Assembly (NCBI GenBank): GCA_002411085.1
Contig: DHQK01000250.1
Coordinates: 6,762 to 21,206, forward strand
Reading direction: 5' to 3'
Source: Marinilabilia sp. UBA5340
GTDB taxonomy: Bacteria > Bacteroidota > Bacteroidia > Bacteroidales > Marinilabiliaceae
Length of the DNA: 14,445 nucleotides
The notes under the pieces were generated by a model, which was not told the origin of the DNA, did not search any database, and saw only the letters and a program-made list of their open reading frames with translations. Positions within the stretch are counted from its first letter, which is position 1, and the number at the start of each line of letters is the position of its first letter. A program made the position numbers and the translations under genes. This document shows positions 1 to 7,142 of the stretch, one piece after another.

Positions 1-423
1 CCGCTCAGCTTAGGTAAAAGACTGTTTTTTGTTAGAGATAGTCAATTTATTTTTGGTCGAAATATACAAAAATGTCATGAACAGTCTCTATTTGTCCTTG
101 TTTAACCTTTTTCTTGACATTGTCCTTCGAAACCTATAAATTTCACCCTGATTAGTTTACCTATTACAAGTGATGTTTTATGAGGTTTTCTTGTGTTTTA
201 TTAATATGGAATTCTTTCTAAAAACAAAGGGAGCCAAAAGACATTTTGCGGCAGGCAGAAAGAAATAGACATCCTGATAAATCAAAGTTGAAGAAAATCA
301 ATATAATCTGGCAGATAAAGAAAAGTGATGTATTCTTCTTGTTTTGTTGGAAAAGTTCCTATTTTTGCACCGATTTTTTTACAATATAATGTCTAACTAA
401 TAGATTTTGCGAGGTTTAAATTA
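1..423. other. AT-rich intergenic leader upstream of rpsA
   Basis: I see no convincing gene here. The longest candidate is a 31-codon ATG frame at 173-268 with no recognisable product. The stretch is strongly AT-rich and holds two matches to the Bacteroidota -7 box TAnnTTTG, at 48-55 and 360-367. The second is well placed for rpsA and is listed separately. The first has a TTTG-like element 16 nt upstream. If active it would give a leader of about 360 nt or a separate small RNA, but such boxes arise easily by chance in T-rich DNA. A GAGG tetramer lies at 411-414, 9 nt before the rpsA ATG, in a phylum where Shine-Dalgarno motifs are usually absent. Confidence 0.5.
339..367 (+). promoter_or_regulatory. 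Putative Bacteroidota-type promoter for the rpsA operon
   Basis: TATTTTTG at 360-367 matches the -7 consensus TAnnTTTG exactly. A TTG at 339-341 lies 18 nt upstream, within the spacing known for the -33 element of Bacteroidota primary sigma-factor promoters. Transcription would start near 373, giving a leader of about 50 nt before the rpsA ATG. The assignment rests on motif match and position only. Confidence 0.5.
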
Positions 424-2325
424 ATGGCAGAATTAGAAAATGAAAATGTGCAGGAGCAGAACAACGCTACTCCTGAAACAAACGAAAAAGTTGAGGCTAA
501 GAAGTCTCAGGTTGAAACTGTTGAAACAGCTGATGCTGATTTTGACTGGGACAAGTATGAAAGCGGTGACTTGGTAGAAGAAGCTAAAGGTTCTGAAAAA
601 GAAGAACTCGAAAAGCTTTATGACAAAACTTTGTCAACCATTACCGAGAAAGAAGTCATTGAAGGAAAAGTAATCGCGATGAATAAGCGCGAGGTTGTAA
701 TCAACATTGGTTTCAAATCTGACGGTATTGTTAGTCGCAACGAGTTTCGCTACAACCCCGACCTCAAAGTAGGTGATAAGGTTGAGGTTTATGTGGAAAG
801 CCAGGAAGACAAAAAAGGTCAGCTGGTACTTTCTCATAAAAAAGCCCGTGCTCTTCGTTCCTGGGATCGTGTAAACGAAGCTCTTGAGAAGGATGAGGTA
901 ATCAAAGGATACATAAAATGTCGTACCAAGGGAGGTATGATTGTTGATGTATTTGGTATCGAGGCTTTCCTTCCAGGTTCACAGATCGATGTGAAGCCTA
1001 TTCGTGACTACGATATGTACGTGGGTAAAACCATGGAATTCAAAGTGGTTAAAATTAACCCCGAATTCAAAAACGTTGTTGTTTCACACAAAGCGCTTAT
1101 TGAGGCTGAACTGGAACAGCAGAAGAAAGAAATTATCTCCAAACTGGAAAAAGGTCAGGTGCTGGAAGGTACCGTCAAAAACATTACCTCTTATGGTGTA
1201 TTTATCGACCTGGGTGGTGTTGACGGACTTATTCACATTACCGATCTTTCCTGGGGACGTGTTTCTCATCCCGAAGAAATTGTACAACTCGATCAGAAGC
1301 TCAATGTGGTTATTCTCGACTTTGATGATGAGAAGAAACGTATTGCGCTGGGTCTGAAGCAGCTTACTGCTCATCCATGGGATTCTCTGGATGCAGAGCT
1401 TAAAGTAGGTGATGTTGTAAAAGGAAAAGTAGTGGTGATGGCCGACTATGGTGCATTTGTTGAAATAGCCCCTGGTGTTGAAGGTCTGATTCACGTTTCT
1501 GAAATGTCATGGTCGCAGCACTTGCGTAGTGCTCAGGACTTCCTGAAAGTTGGTGATGAAGTAGAAGCTCAGGTATTGACACTGGATCGCGAAGAGCGTA
1601 AAATGTCGCTGGGCATGAAACAACTGAAGCCCGATCCTTGGGATAATATTGAAGAAAAATATCCTGTTGGAAGCAAGCATAAAGCAAAAGTCAGGAATTT
1701 TACTAATTTTGGTGTATTTGTTGAAATCGAGGAAGGTATCGACGGCTTGATTCACATCTCAGATCTGTCATGGACCAAGAAAGTGAAGCATCCTGCAGAG
1801 TTTACTACTGTTGGTGAGGACATCGAAGTGGTTGTGCTTGATATCGACAAAGAAAACCGTCGCTTGAGCCTTGGTCACAAGCAGCTTGAAGAGAATCCAT
1901 GGGATGTGTTCGAAACCATCTTTACTGTTGATTCAATTCATGAAGGAACCATTGTTGACGTATTCGACAAAGGAGCTGTGATCGCCTTGCCTTATGGTGT
2001 TGAAGGGTTTGCTACTCCCCGTCACCTGGTGAAGGAAGATGGTAGTCAGGCCAAAGCTGATGAAAAGCTGCAATTCAAAGTGATTGAGTTTAACAAAGGT
2101 GCCAAGCGCATCATCTTGTCTCACTCACGCGTTTTCGAAGATGAAAAACGTTCTGAAGAGCAAACAGCTAAAAAGACCCAGAGCAAAAACACCAAAAAAG
2201 GTGTGAAAAAACTCAAGGATAGTCTGGAGAAAACCACTCTTGGAGATATCTCAGAATTGGCAGCATTGAAAAATCAAATGGAAGCCGATGAGAGTGATGA
2301 TTCAAAAGACAAAAAAGAAGAATAG
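424..2325 (+). CDS. rpsA: 30S ribosomal protein S1, six S1 RNA-binding domains
   Basis: Ribosomal protein S1 binds mRNA at the small subunit and helps unstructured leaders enter the decoding channel. The 633-residue product has six tandem S1 (OB-fold) domains, at about 75-140, 157-224, 243-314, 328-401, 415-488 and 503-571. Domains 3-5 are the most canonical, with the repeated pattern YGxFV(E/D)...G(V/I)(D/E)GLIH(I/V)S(D/E)(L/M)SW and a closing LGxKQL. The first 70 residues are acidic and low-complexity. The tail after 572 is lysine-rich to about 600, then acidic to the end. The ATG at 424 keeps this extension, which is usual in Bacteroidota S1 proteins. The next gene follows after 23 nt, so it is probably cotranscribed with the STAS and rnz genes. 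Identification is firm from domain number and sequence. Confidence 0.97.
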   Translation: MAELENENVQEQNNATPETNEKVEAKKSQVETVETADADFDWDKYESGDLVEEAKGSEKEELEKLYDKTLSTITEKEVIEGKVIAMNKREVVINIGFKSDGIVSRNEFRYNPDLKVGDKVEVYVESQEDKKGQLVLSHKKARALRSWDRVNEALEKDEVIKGYIKCRTKGGMIVDVFGIEAFLPGSQIDVKPIRDYDMYVGKTMEFKVVKINPEFKNVVVSHKALIEAELEQQKKEIISKLEKGQVLEGTVKNITSYGVFIDLGGVDGLIHITDLSWGRVSHPEEIVQLDQKLNVVILDFDDEKKRIALGLKQLTAHPWDSLDAELKVGDVVKGKVVVMADYGAFVEIAPGVEGLIHVSEMSWSQHLRSAQDFLKVGDEVEAQVLTLDREERKMSLGMKQLKPDPWDNIEEKYPVGSKHKAKVRNFTNFGVFVEIEEGIDGLIHISDLSWTKKVKHPAEFTTVGEDIEVVVLDIDKENRRLSLGHKQLEENPWDVFETIFTVDSIHEGTIVDVFDKGAVIALPYGVEGFATPRHLVKEDGSQAKADEKLQFKVIEFNKGAKRIILSHSRVFEDEKRSEEQTAKKTQSKNTKKGVKKLKDSLEKTTLGDISELAALKNQMEADESDDSKDKKEE

Positions 2326-2348
2326 TCATATTTAAGGGGCGATAATAT

Positions 2349-2705
2349 ATGGACTTCAAAATTGATAAAATTGATGATTTCATGGTGGTGAAGGTGTTGA
2401 AAGAAAAACTAGACACCAACGTAGCACCAAATCTTAAATCGGAAATCGTTTTGCTATCCGGAAACGGAGAAAAGAACATTCTTTTGGATTTAAGTAAATG
2501 TAATTATTGCGATTCGTCAGGATTAAGTTCCATATTGGTCGCCAACCGGTTGTGTAAAAATGCTGATGGTGTGTTTGTGATTTGCGGGCTGCAGCCAGCT
2601 GTTGAAAGGCTCATTGCAGTATCGCAGCTCGACACGGTTTTGAACATCGCACCAAATACCGATGATGGTATTCAGATGATGAGAAAATCTATCGGCAAAA
2701 AATAG
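2349..2705 (+). CDS. Stand-alone STAS-domain protein (anti-sigma-factor antagonist type)
   Basis: This is a 118-residue single-domain protein of the SpoIIAA/RsbV STAS class. It shows the expected order: an N-terminal beta strand, the VLLDLS-like core strand (here ILLDLSKCNYCDSSGL), and a C-terminal helix with the VIxGL...VxRLI pattern. D55-S56-S57-G58-L59 is the signature where a serine is phosphorylated by a GHKL anti-sigma kinase in characterised relatives; S57 aligns with the SpoIIAA phosphoserine. In the classic scheme the unphosphorylated form captures an anti-sigma factor. No partner kinase, PP2C phosphatase or sigma factor is encoded beside it, so its target is unknown. It starts 23 nt after rpsA and ends 8 nt before the preferred rnz start, implying cotranscription. 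A role outside sigma control, for example with the SiaB kinase near 11002, is only speculation. Confidence 0.88.
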   Translation: MDFKIDKIDDFMVVKVLKEKLDTNVAPNLKSEIVLLSGNGEKNILLDLSKCNYCDSSGLSSILVANRLCKNADGVFVICGLQPAVERLIAVSQLDTVLNIAPNTDDGIQMMRKSIGKK

Positions 2706-2713
2706 TAGTGCTT

Positions 2714-3625
2714 ATGGGATTGTCTGTCACCATTCTTGGCAGTAACTCGGCACTTCCCACATCCGAACGAAATCCAACCGCCCAGGTGCTTAATGCATCC
2801 GGGCGGTTTTTTTTGATCGACTGTGGTGAAGGAACCCAAATACAGTTACGGCGAAACAGGGTGCATTTTGGGAAAATCGACCATGTTTTTATTTCACATT
2901 TGCACGGTGACCATGTTTTTGGTTTGCCCGGGCTTATTTCTTCGTACGGACTTTTGGGGCGTACCAAAGATTTGCATATTTATGCTGTAGCCGACCTGGA
3001 ACGTTTACTTATTCCTCTGATCAATTATTTTAGTCGGGATTTGCCTTACAAACTCGTATTTCATAGTATTAATCCTGAGGTTTCGGAGTTGATATATGAA
3101 GATACTGCAATGGAGGTGATTACATTCCCGGTGGACCACCGGATTCCGACTGTTGGTTTCTTATTCAGGGAAAAACCCAAAGAACGAAAAATCAACAAAG
3201 AGATTTGTGATTTTTACCAGGTGCCATTGCGGGTGTTGCCTAAGCTCAAAAAGGGCGAAGATTTTCTTCGAGATAATGGCGAGTCAATTGCCAATGAGCG
3301 GTTAACATTTCCTGCTCCACCTTCCCGATCGTATGCTTTTTGTACTGATACACGGGTTAATTCTTCTATTATAGAGGTAGTTAGAGATGTAGATCTGCTT
3401 TACCACGAAGCGACCTTTTTGTCTGATCAGGAAGAGTTGGCGTTTAAAACCTTTCACAGCACAGCCAGGCAGGCTGCAGATGTGGCCAGAAAAGCCAATG
3501 CCAAGAAGTTGCTTATTGGGCACTTTTCGTCCAGATATAAAGATCTGGCGCCTTTTCTTGTTGAGGCCAGGGCTGTTTTTGAAGAAACAGAAATTGCCAG
3601 AGAGGGAGGTGTTTTTGAAGTGTGA
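2714..3625 (+). CDS. rnz: Ribonuclease Z (tRNA 3'-processing endonuclease)
   Basis: RNase Z is a zinc-dependent metallo-beta-lactamase-fold endonuclease that cuts tRNA precursors just after the discriminator base. The 303-residue length fits the short bacterial form. Visible ligands are the HxHxDH motif (H62, H64, D66, H67), H142 in PVDHR, D212 in FCTDT and H270 in IGHFSSRY; their spacing matches B. subtilis RNase Z. The segment of about 155-195 (KERKIN to LRDNGE) corresponds to the region between the metal ligands that carries the family's conserved insert. I chose the ATG at 2714 over an in-frame GTG at 2708 because it gives the usual start, MxxxVTILGSNSALPTS. It is probably the last gene of the rpsA unit, followed by a large palindrome that could end transcription. 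Confidence 0.95.
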   Translation: MGLSVTILGSNSALPTSERNPTAQVLNASGRFFLIDCGEGTQIQLRRNRVHFGKIDHVFISHLHGDHVFGLPGLISSYGLLGRTKDLHIYAVADLERLLIPLINYFSRDLPYKLVFHSINPEVSELIYEDTAMEVITFPVDHRIPTVGFLFREKPKERKINKEICDFYQVPLRVLPKLKKGEDFLRDNGESIANERLTFPAPPSRSYAFCTDTRVNSSIIEVVRDVDLLYHEATFLSDQEELAFKTFHSTARQAADVARKANAKKLLIGHFSSRYKDLAPFLVEARAVFEETEIAREGGVFEV

Positions 3626-3641
3626 AAATAATAGAGGAAGA

Positions 3642-3769
3642 GGCTGTCCAAAAGGTGAAATTGTGATGTCAGTCTGAGCTTGTTGAAGAATCTGTTCGTA
3701 TGAAAAACAGATGTTTCGACTGTGTTCAACATGACACCTTTTTGATATATTGCACTTTTAGGACAGTCC
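3642..3769. repeat. Imperfect palindromic intergenic repeat (REP/MITE-like)
   Basis: The outer arms are GGCTGTCC (3642-3649) and GGACAGTCC (3761-3769). Each arm continues inward with matching AAAAG-type and AAAAAGGTG/CACCTTTTT blocks. The inner arms run from about TGTCAGTCTGAGCTTGTTGA through ATCTGTT on the left and AACAGAT to GTTCAACATGACA on the right, flanking a short loop. With several small insertions and mismatches, the whole 128 bp folds back on itself. It lies between the convergent rnz and GH51 genes, encodes nothing, and resembles the dispersed palindromes common in Bacteroidota intergenic DNA. That family likeness is from memory, not from a search. It could also act as a transcription barrier between the two genes. 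Confidence 0.65.
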
Positions 3770-3783
3770 CTTTGCTATTAAAA

Positions 3784-5379
3784 TTATTGTTTTATCCTTC
3801 CTTTGAGCAACGTGAGGGAGTGTGGGGGAAACGAATAAGTAACTGTTTCTCCATTGGCCTTAATGTTTTTCAGCTGTTTTGTTTTCACATTGGTTTTTCC
3901 AAAATCGTTTTTGGCTTTAATATCAGGGCCATTAACCTCGTAAACCTCCATTTGTCCGGTGAATTCCCTTGTTTGTGCAATGATATCTGTAGTGATGGCT
4001 TCGTCTTTGTGGCGATTGACCACTGCTATCATTATTTCACCGTCTTTGTAGGTGGCCGATACGTCCAGATAAGGAACATCGGTTTGCTGGGTAGTGGTTT
4101 CACCCAGTCCCAGGTAAAATTCTTCTGTGTCGTAGGTGTCGCAATCCACAAACAAATCCAGAGAAGTACCATGCATATTGTTGGCAAATAATGCCAGCGG
4201 ATAATAGATAGTTTGTTTGTACATATCTTCTTTGCTGGTGAAGATAGGTCCGATAACATTGACCAACTGGGCCATGTTGGCCATTTTTACCACATCAGCA
4301 TTCCGGATGAATGCATTGAGCATACCTCCTATTACCAGAGCATCTTCAAGGTTGTAATGCTCTTCCAGTGCCCGATTCCCTACCATTTTTTCATCTGTTC
4401 GGGCGCGGTACCATACATTGTATTCGTCCCAGGCAATATAGATGGGATCTTCAGTATGGTTTCGGCGAATTGTGCGTTGCATAACCTGATCAATCATGCC
4501 TTTTACAATTTTTGTGCGTTCTTCAATTACCAAAGGGGTAGATACAAAATTGTAATAATTGTCGTCGGGGTTACCTACATAAATGTGCAAAGCGATGTAG
4601 TCGATGTAGTCTTTCAGGTTCTCAAGAATCGTCTGGTTCCATTCGTCCGGGTTGGCATCGGGGCGGTAGTTGGACGAACCGGCAGCAATTAATTTGATTT
4701 CGGGTGAAGTCAATCGCATCAATTTCCCAGCTTCGCGGGCTTTCTTGCTGTAATCTTCGGCATTAAGGTGGCCCATTTGCCAGTAGCCATCCATTTCATT
4801 TCCCAAACTCCAGTATTTGATGTTATGTGGCTCCGGATATCCGTGTTTCTTTCGTAATTCGGCATAATAAGGGCCTTCTGCTACATTGCAGTATTCAACC
4901 CATTCCTGTGCTTCCTTGATGGTTCCGGTGCCCAGGTTAACGGCAAAGTAGGGTTCTGTACCCAGCTTATTGGCATAGTCCATGAATTCGTTGGTTCCTA
5001 TCTCGTTGGTTTCTAGTCGATGCCACGCCAGTTCCATGCGGTTTGGACGCTCAGGGCCTACGCCGTCCTTCCAGTTGTAATTGGATACAAAGTTACCGCC
5101 CGGATATCTTAAAATAGGTATATTGAGCCCTTTGGCGGCTTCCAGTACATCTGTTCGAAATCCGTCCTCATCGGCATGAGGGCTATCTGGATCATAGATG
5201 CCGCCATATACGCAACGTCCAAGATGCTCCACAAAGTTTCCGTAAATGTTTTCATTGACCTCACCAATGGTTCGCTCTACGTCAATTTTTATTCGTGCGT
5301 TTTGTGAATTTGCAGGAACGGCAATAGCCCCTGCGAAAAAGGTGGCCAATGCAATTTTAAATAGTTTGTTTACTTTCAT
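3784..5379 (-). CDS. Secreted GH51-type alpha-L-arabinofuranosidase
   Basis: The predicted retaining glycosidase releases terminal alpha-L-arabinofuranosyl groups from arabinoxylan, arabinan or oligosaccharides. The 531-residue protein begins with a signal peptide (basic MKVNKLFK, then a hydrophobic stretch to about residue 22, with likely cleavage near ANSQ). It continues with IYGNFVEHLGRCVYGGIYDP, the typical GH51 opening. The catalytic acid/base is E195 in WSLGNEMDG and the nucleophile is E319 in IAWDEYNVWY. RYPGGNF (91-97) and HNIKYW are also family hallmarks. The C-terminal 150 residues form the expected beta-sandwich. Many GH51 enzymes are cytoplasmic, so a signal peptide points to periplasmic or surface action. 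No SusC/SusD, regulator or other carbohydrate gene is adjacent, so it is not part of a visible polysaccharide-utilisation locus. Family assignment is firm; exact substrate is inferred. Confidence 0.93.
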   Translation of the reverse strand: MKVNKLFKIALATFFAGAIAVPANSQNARIKIDVERTIGEVNENIYGNFVEHLGRCVYGGIYDPDSPHADEDGFRTDVLEAAKGLNIPILRYPGGNFVSNYNWKDGVGPERPNRMELAWHRLETNEIGTNEFMDYANKLGTEPYFAVNLGTGTIKEAQEWVEYCNVAEGPYYAELRKKHGYPEPHNIKYWSLGNEMDGYWQMGHLNAEDYSKKAREAGKLMRLTSPEIKLIAAGSSNYRPDANPDEWNQTILENLKDYIDYIALHIYVGNPDDNYYNFVSTPLVIEERTKIVKGMIDQVMQRTIRRNHTEDPIYIAWDEYNVWYRARTDEKMVGNRALEEHYNLEDALVIGGMLNAFIRNADVVKMANMAQLVNVIGPIFTSKEDMYKQTIYYPLALFANNMHGTSLDLFVDCDTYDTEEFYLGLGETTTQQTDVPYLDVSATYKDGEIMIAVVNRHKDEAITTDIIAQTREFTGQMEVYEVNGPDIKAKNDFGKTNVKTKQLKNIKANGETVTYSFPPHSLTLLKGRIKQ

Positions 5380-5414
5380 GATTGAGATATTTTTTGATTC
5401 AAAATGATTTTTAA

Positions 5415-5422
5415 CAAATTTA
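5415..5422 (-). promoter_or_regulatory. Putative -7 promoter box for the GH51 gene
   Basis: On the minus strand, TAAATTTG is an exact match to TAnnTTTG and ends 35 nt before the ATG, giving a leader of about 25-30 nt. No TTG-type -33 element is seen at the usual spacing, so the site may be weak or activator-dependent. Confidence 0.4.
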
Positions 5423-5561
5423 AGGTTCCTTTTATTGTTGATGGAGGATAATACGGTAATAGAGGTAGAGAGATGTTTTATACTTGCAATTTGGGTTAAA
5501 TGTCAGCAGAGAAACAGAAAGGTAACTCTTATTAAATGACAGGAAATACCGACAATGTCAT

Positions 5562-5569
5562 TATATTTG
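5562..5569 (+). promoter_or_regulatory. Putative -7 promoter box for the guaA operon
   Basis: TATATTTG matches TAnnTTTG exactly and lies 33 nt before the guaA ATG, giving a leader of about 25-30 nt. The expected -33 TTG is not found at 17-23 nt spacing. A short TGACA/TGTCA inverted pair (5537-5541 and 5556-5560) lies just upstream. The 223-nt divergent region shows no purine riboswitch-like fold that I could recognise. Confidence 0.42.
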
Positions 5570-5602
5570 TACTGATTTTTAATCCCATAATTCTCAAATT
5601 AG

Positions 5603-7132
5603 ATGCAGGAAAAAATTCTTATCCTGGACTTTGGCTCTCAATATACGCAGTTGATTGCCCGCCGTGTCCGCGAACTCAATGTTTATTGTGAAATACATCC
5701 GTTCAATCACTTTCCGGAAATAGATGATACTGTTAAGGGGGTAATTCTTTCCGGCAGCCCTTCAAGTGTCAGGGATGCCAATGCTCCGGTGCCTGATCTG
5801 AAAGGGATCAAAGGTGAAATGCCTTTGCTGGGAGTCTGCTATGGCGCTCAGTTTATGGCCCAGAATTATGGTGGTTTAGTAGAAGCTTCCGATACAAGGG
5901 AGTATGGACGTGCCAATCTGAAATTCATTGATCATGGCAGTGATTTGTTCCGTGAGATTGAAAAAGAATCACAGGTATGGATGTCTCATGGTGATACCAT
6001 TATGCGGCTTCCTGACAATTTTAAGATTATTGCCAGCACAGGTGATGTGGAAGTGGCCGGATACAAGGTTGAGGGAGAGCAAACTTTTGGAATACAGTTT
6101 CATCCTGAGGTTTACCATACCACACAGGGTCTTCAGATCCTGAGCAATTTTGTGGTTGATGTTTGTGGATGTAAGCAGGATTGGACACCAGCGTCATTTG
6201 TGGAAGAGACTGTTGATGCCCTCAAAGAACAACTTGGCGAAGATAAGGTGGTTCTTGGTTTGTCAGGAGGTGTAGACAGCTCAGTGGCTGCTATGCTGTT
6301 GCACAGGGCCATTGGGACTAACCTTACCTGCATTTTTGTTGATAACGGTCTTCTTAGGAAGAACGAATATGAAAATGTGCTTGAATCTTACAAGCACATG
6401 GGATTGAATGTAATCGGAGTAGATGCGAAAGATCTCTTTCTTGGAGAACTCAATGGCGTTTCGGATCCTGAGACAAAACGAAAAATAATCGGCCGTGTCT
6501 TTATTGAGGTTTTCGATACAGAGGCTAAGAAGATTAAAGGTGTTAAGTGGTTGGCTCAGGGTACCATTTATCCGGATGTGATTGAATCGGTATCAGTGAA
6601 CGGCCCTTCTGCCACTATTAAATCACATCACAATGTGGGAGGATTGCCAGAAAAAATGCACCTGAAAGTGGTTGAGCCGCTGAAATTGCTTTTTAAAGAT
6701 GAGGTTCGCCGGGTGGGGCACGAAATGAAAATTTCTCCAACCATCCTTGGTCGTCATCCTTTTCCGGGCCCCGGACTGGCCATTCGAATTCTTGGGGAGA
6801 TTACGCCCGAAAAGGTAGCCCTCCTTCAGGAAGTAGATCATATCTTTATCGAAGGTTTGCGCACGAATGATTTATATGATCAGGTGTGGCAGGCAGGAGC
6901 TATGTTGCTGCCAGTGCAATCGGTAGGGGTTATGGGTGATGAACGTACTTACGAGAGTGTTGTGGCTTTGCGTGCTGTAGCTTCTACCGATGGTATGACG
7001 GCCGACTGGGTTCATTTACCTTATGATTTTTTGGGACGTGTCTCCAATGAAATTATAAATCGTGTCAAAGGGGTCAATCGGGTTGTTTATGACATAAGTT
7101 CCAAACCACCTGCGACTATTGAATGGGAATAA
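5603..7132 (+). CDS. guaA: GMP synthase (glutamine-hydrolysing)
   Basis: This enzyme makes GMP from XMP, ATP and glutamine, the last step of guanine nucleotide synthesis. The class I glutamine amidotransferase domain (about 1-190) has the nucleophile C79 in LGVCYGAQ, with H167 and E169 in QFHPEV completing the triad. The ATP-pyrophosphatase domain carries the P-loop SGGVDSS (221-227). The C-terminal dimerisation and XMP-binding domain has RHPFPGPGLAIR (384-395) and ends with the standard YDISSKPPATIEWE. Its 509 residues are full length, and all key residues are present. A signal-peptide protease gene begins 10 nt after the stop, so guaA probably leads a five-gene transcription unit. Confidence 0.98.
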   Translation: MQEKILILDFGSQYTQLIARRVRELNVYCEIHPFNHFPEIDDTVKGVILSGSPSSVRDANAPVPDLKGIKGEMPLLGVCYGAQFMAQNYGGLVEASDTREYGRANLKFIDHGSDLFREIEKESQVWMSHGDTIMRLPDNFKIIASTGDVEVAGYKVEGEQTFGIQFHPEVYHTTQGLQILSNFVVDVCGCKQDWTPASFVEETVDALKEQLGEDKVVLGLSGGVDSSVAAMLLHRAIGTNLTCIFVDNGLLRKNEYENVLESYKHMGLNVIGVDAKDLFLGELNGVSDPETKRKIIGRVFIEVFDTEAKKIKGVKWLAQGTIYPDVIESVSVNGPSATIKSHHNVGGLPEKMHLKVVEPLKLLFKDEVRRVGHEMKISPTILGRHPFPGPGLAIRILGEITPEKVALLQEVDHIFIEGLRTNDLYDQVWQAGAMLLPVQSVGVMGDERTYESVVALRAVASTDGMTADWVHLPYDFLGRVSNEIINRVKGVNRVVYDISSKPPATIEWE

Positions 7133-7142
7133 AACTTTTTTT

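Noticed and set aside
114..140. TTGACA and TATAAA reminiscent of an E. coli sigma70 promoter
   Set aside because: The spacing is only 15 nt, and Bacteroidota primary sigma factors use the TTTG/TAnnTTTG pattern instead.
173..268. 31-codon frame ending in a basic tail upstream of rpsA
   Set aside because: It is too short to judge, has no matching promoter or known family, and lies in random-looking AT-rich DNA.
1084..1494. 136-codon minus-strand frame inside rpsA
   Set aside because: It mirrors the repetitive S1 domains. Its sequence follows from the sense codons and no independent start context is seen.
2708..2713. GTG start for RNase Z
   Set aside because: It adds only two residues not found at the usual family N-terminus. 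The ATG at 2714 gives a standard start.
3700..4191. 163-codon plus-strand open frame opposite the GH51 gene
   Set aside because: It begins inside the palindromic repeat and is antisense to a clearly coding GH51 C-terminus. The predicted protein has no recognisable family features.
4213..4692. 159-codon plus-strand frame opposite the GH51 gene
   Set aside because: It is antisense to the catalytic region of a well-conserved enzyme and has no domain signature.
5380..5602. Purine riboswitch upstream of guaA
   Set aside because: I could not find the three-way-junction core or conserved loop residues, and the likely leader is only about 30 nt.
7119..7142. TTG start extending the S41 protease by eight codons into guaA
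   Set aside because: The extension would push charged residues ahead of the signal peptide, while the ATG at 7143 starts directly with it.
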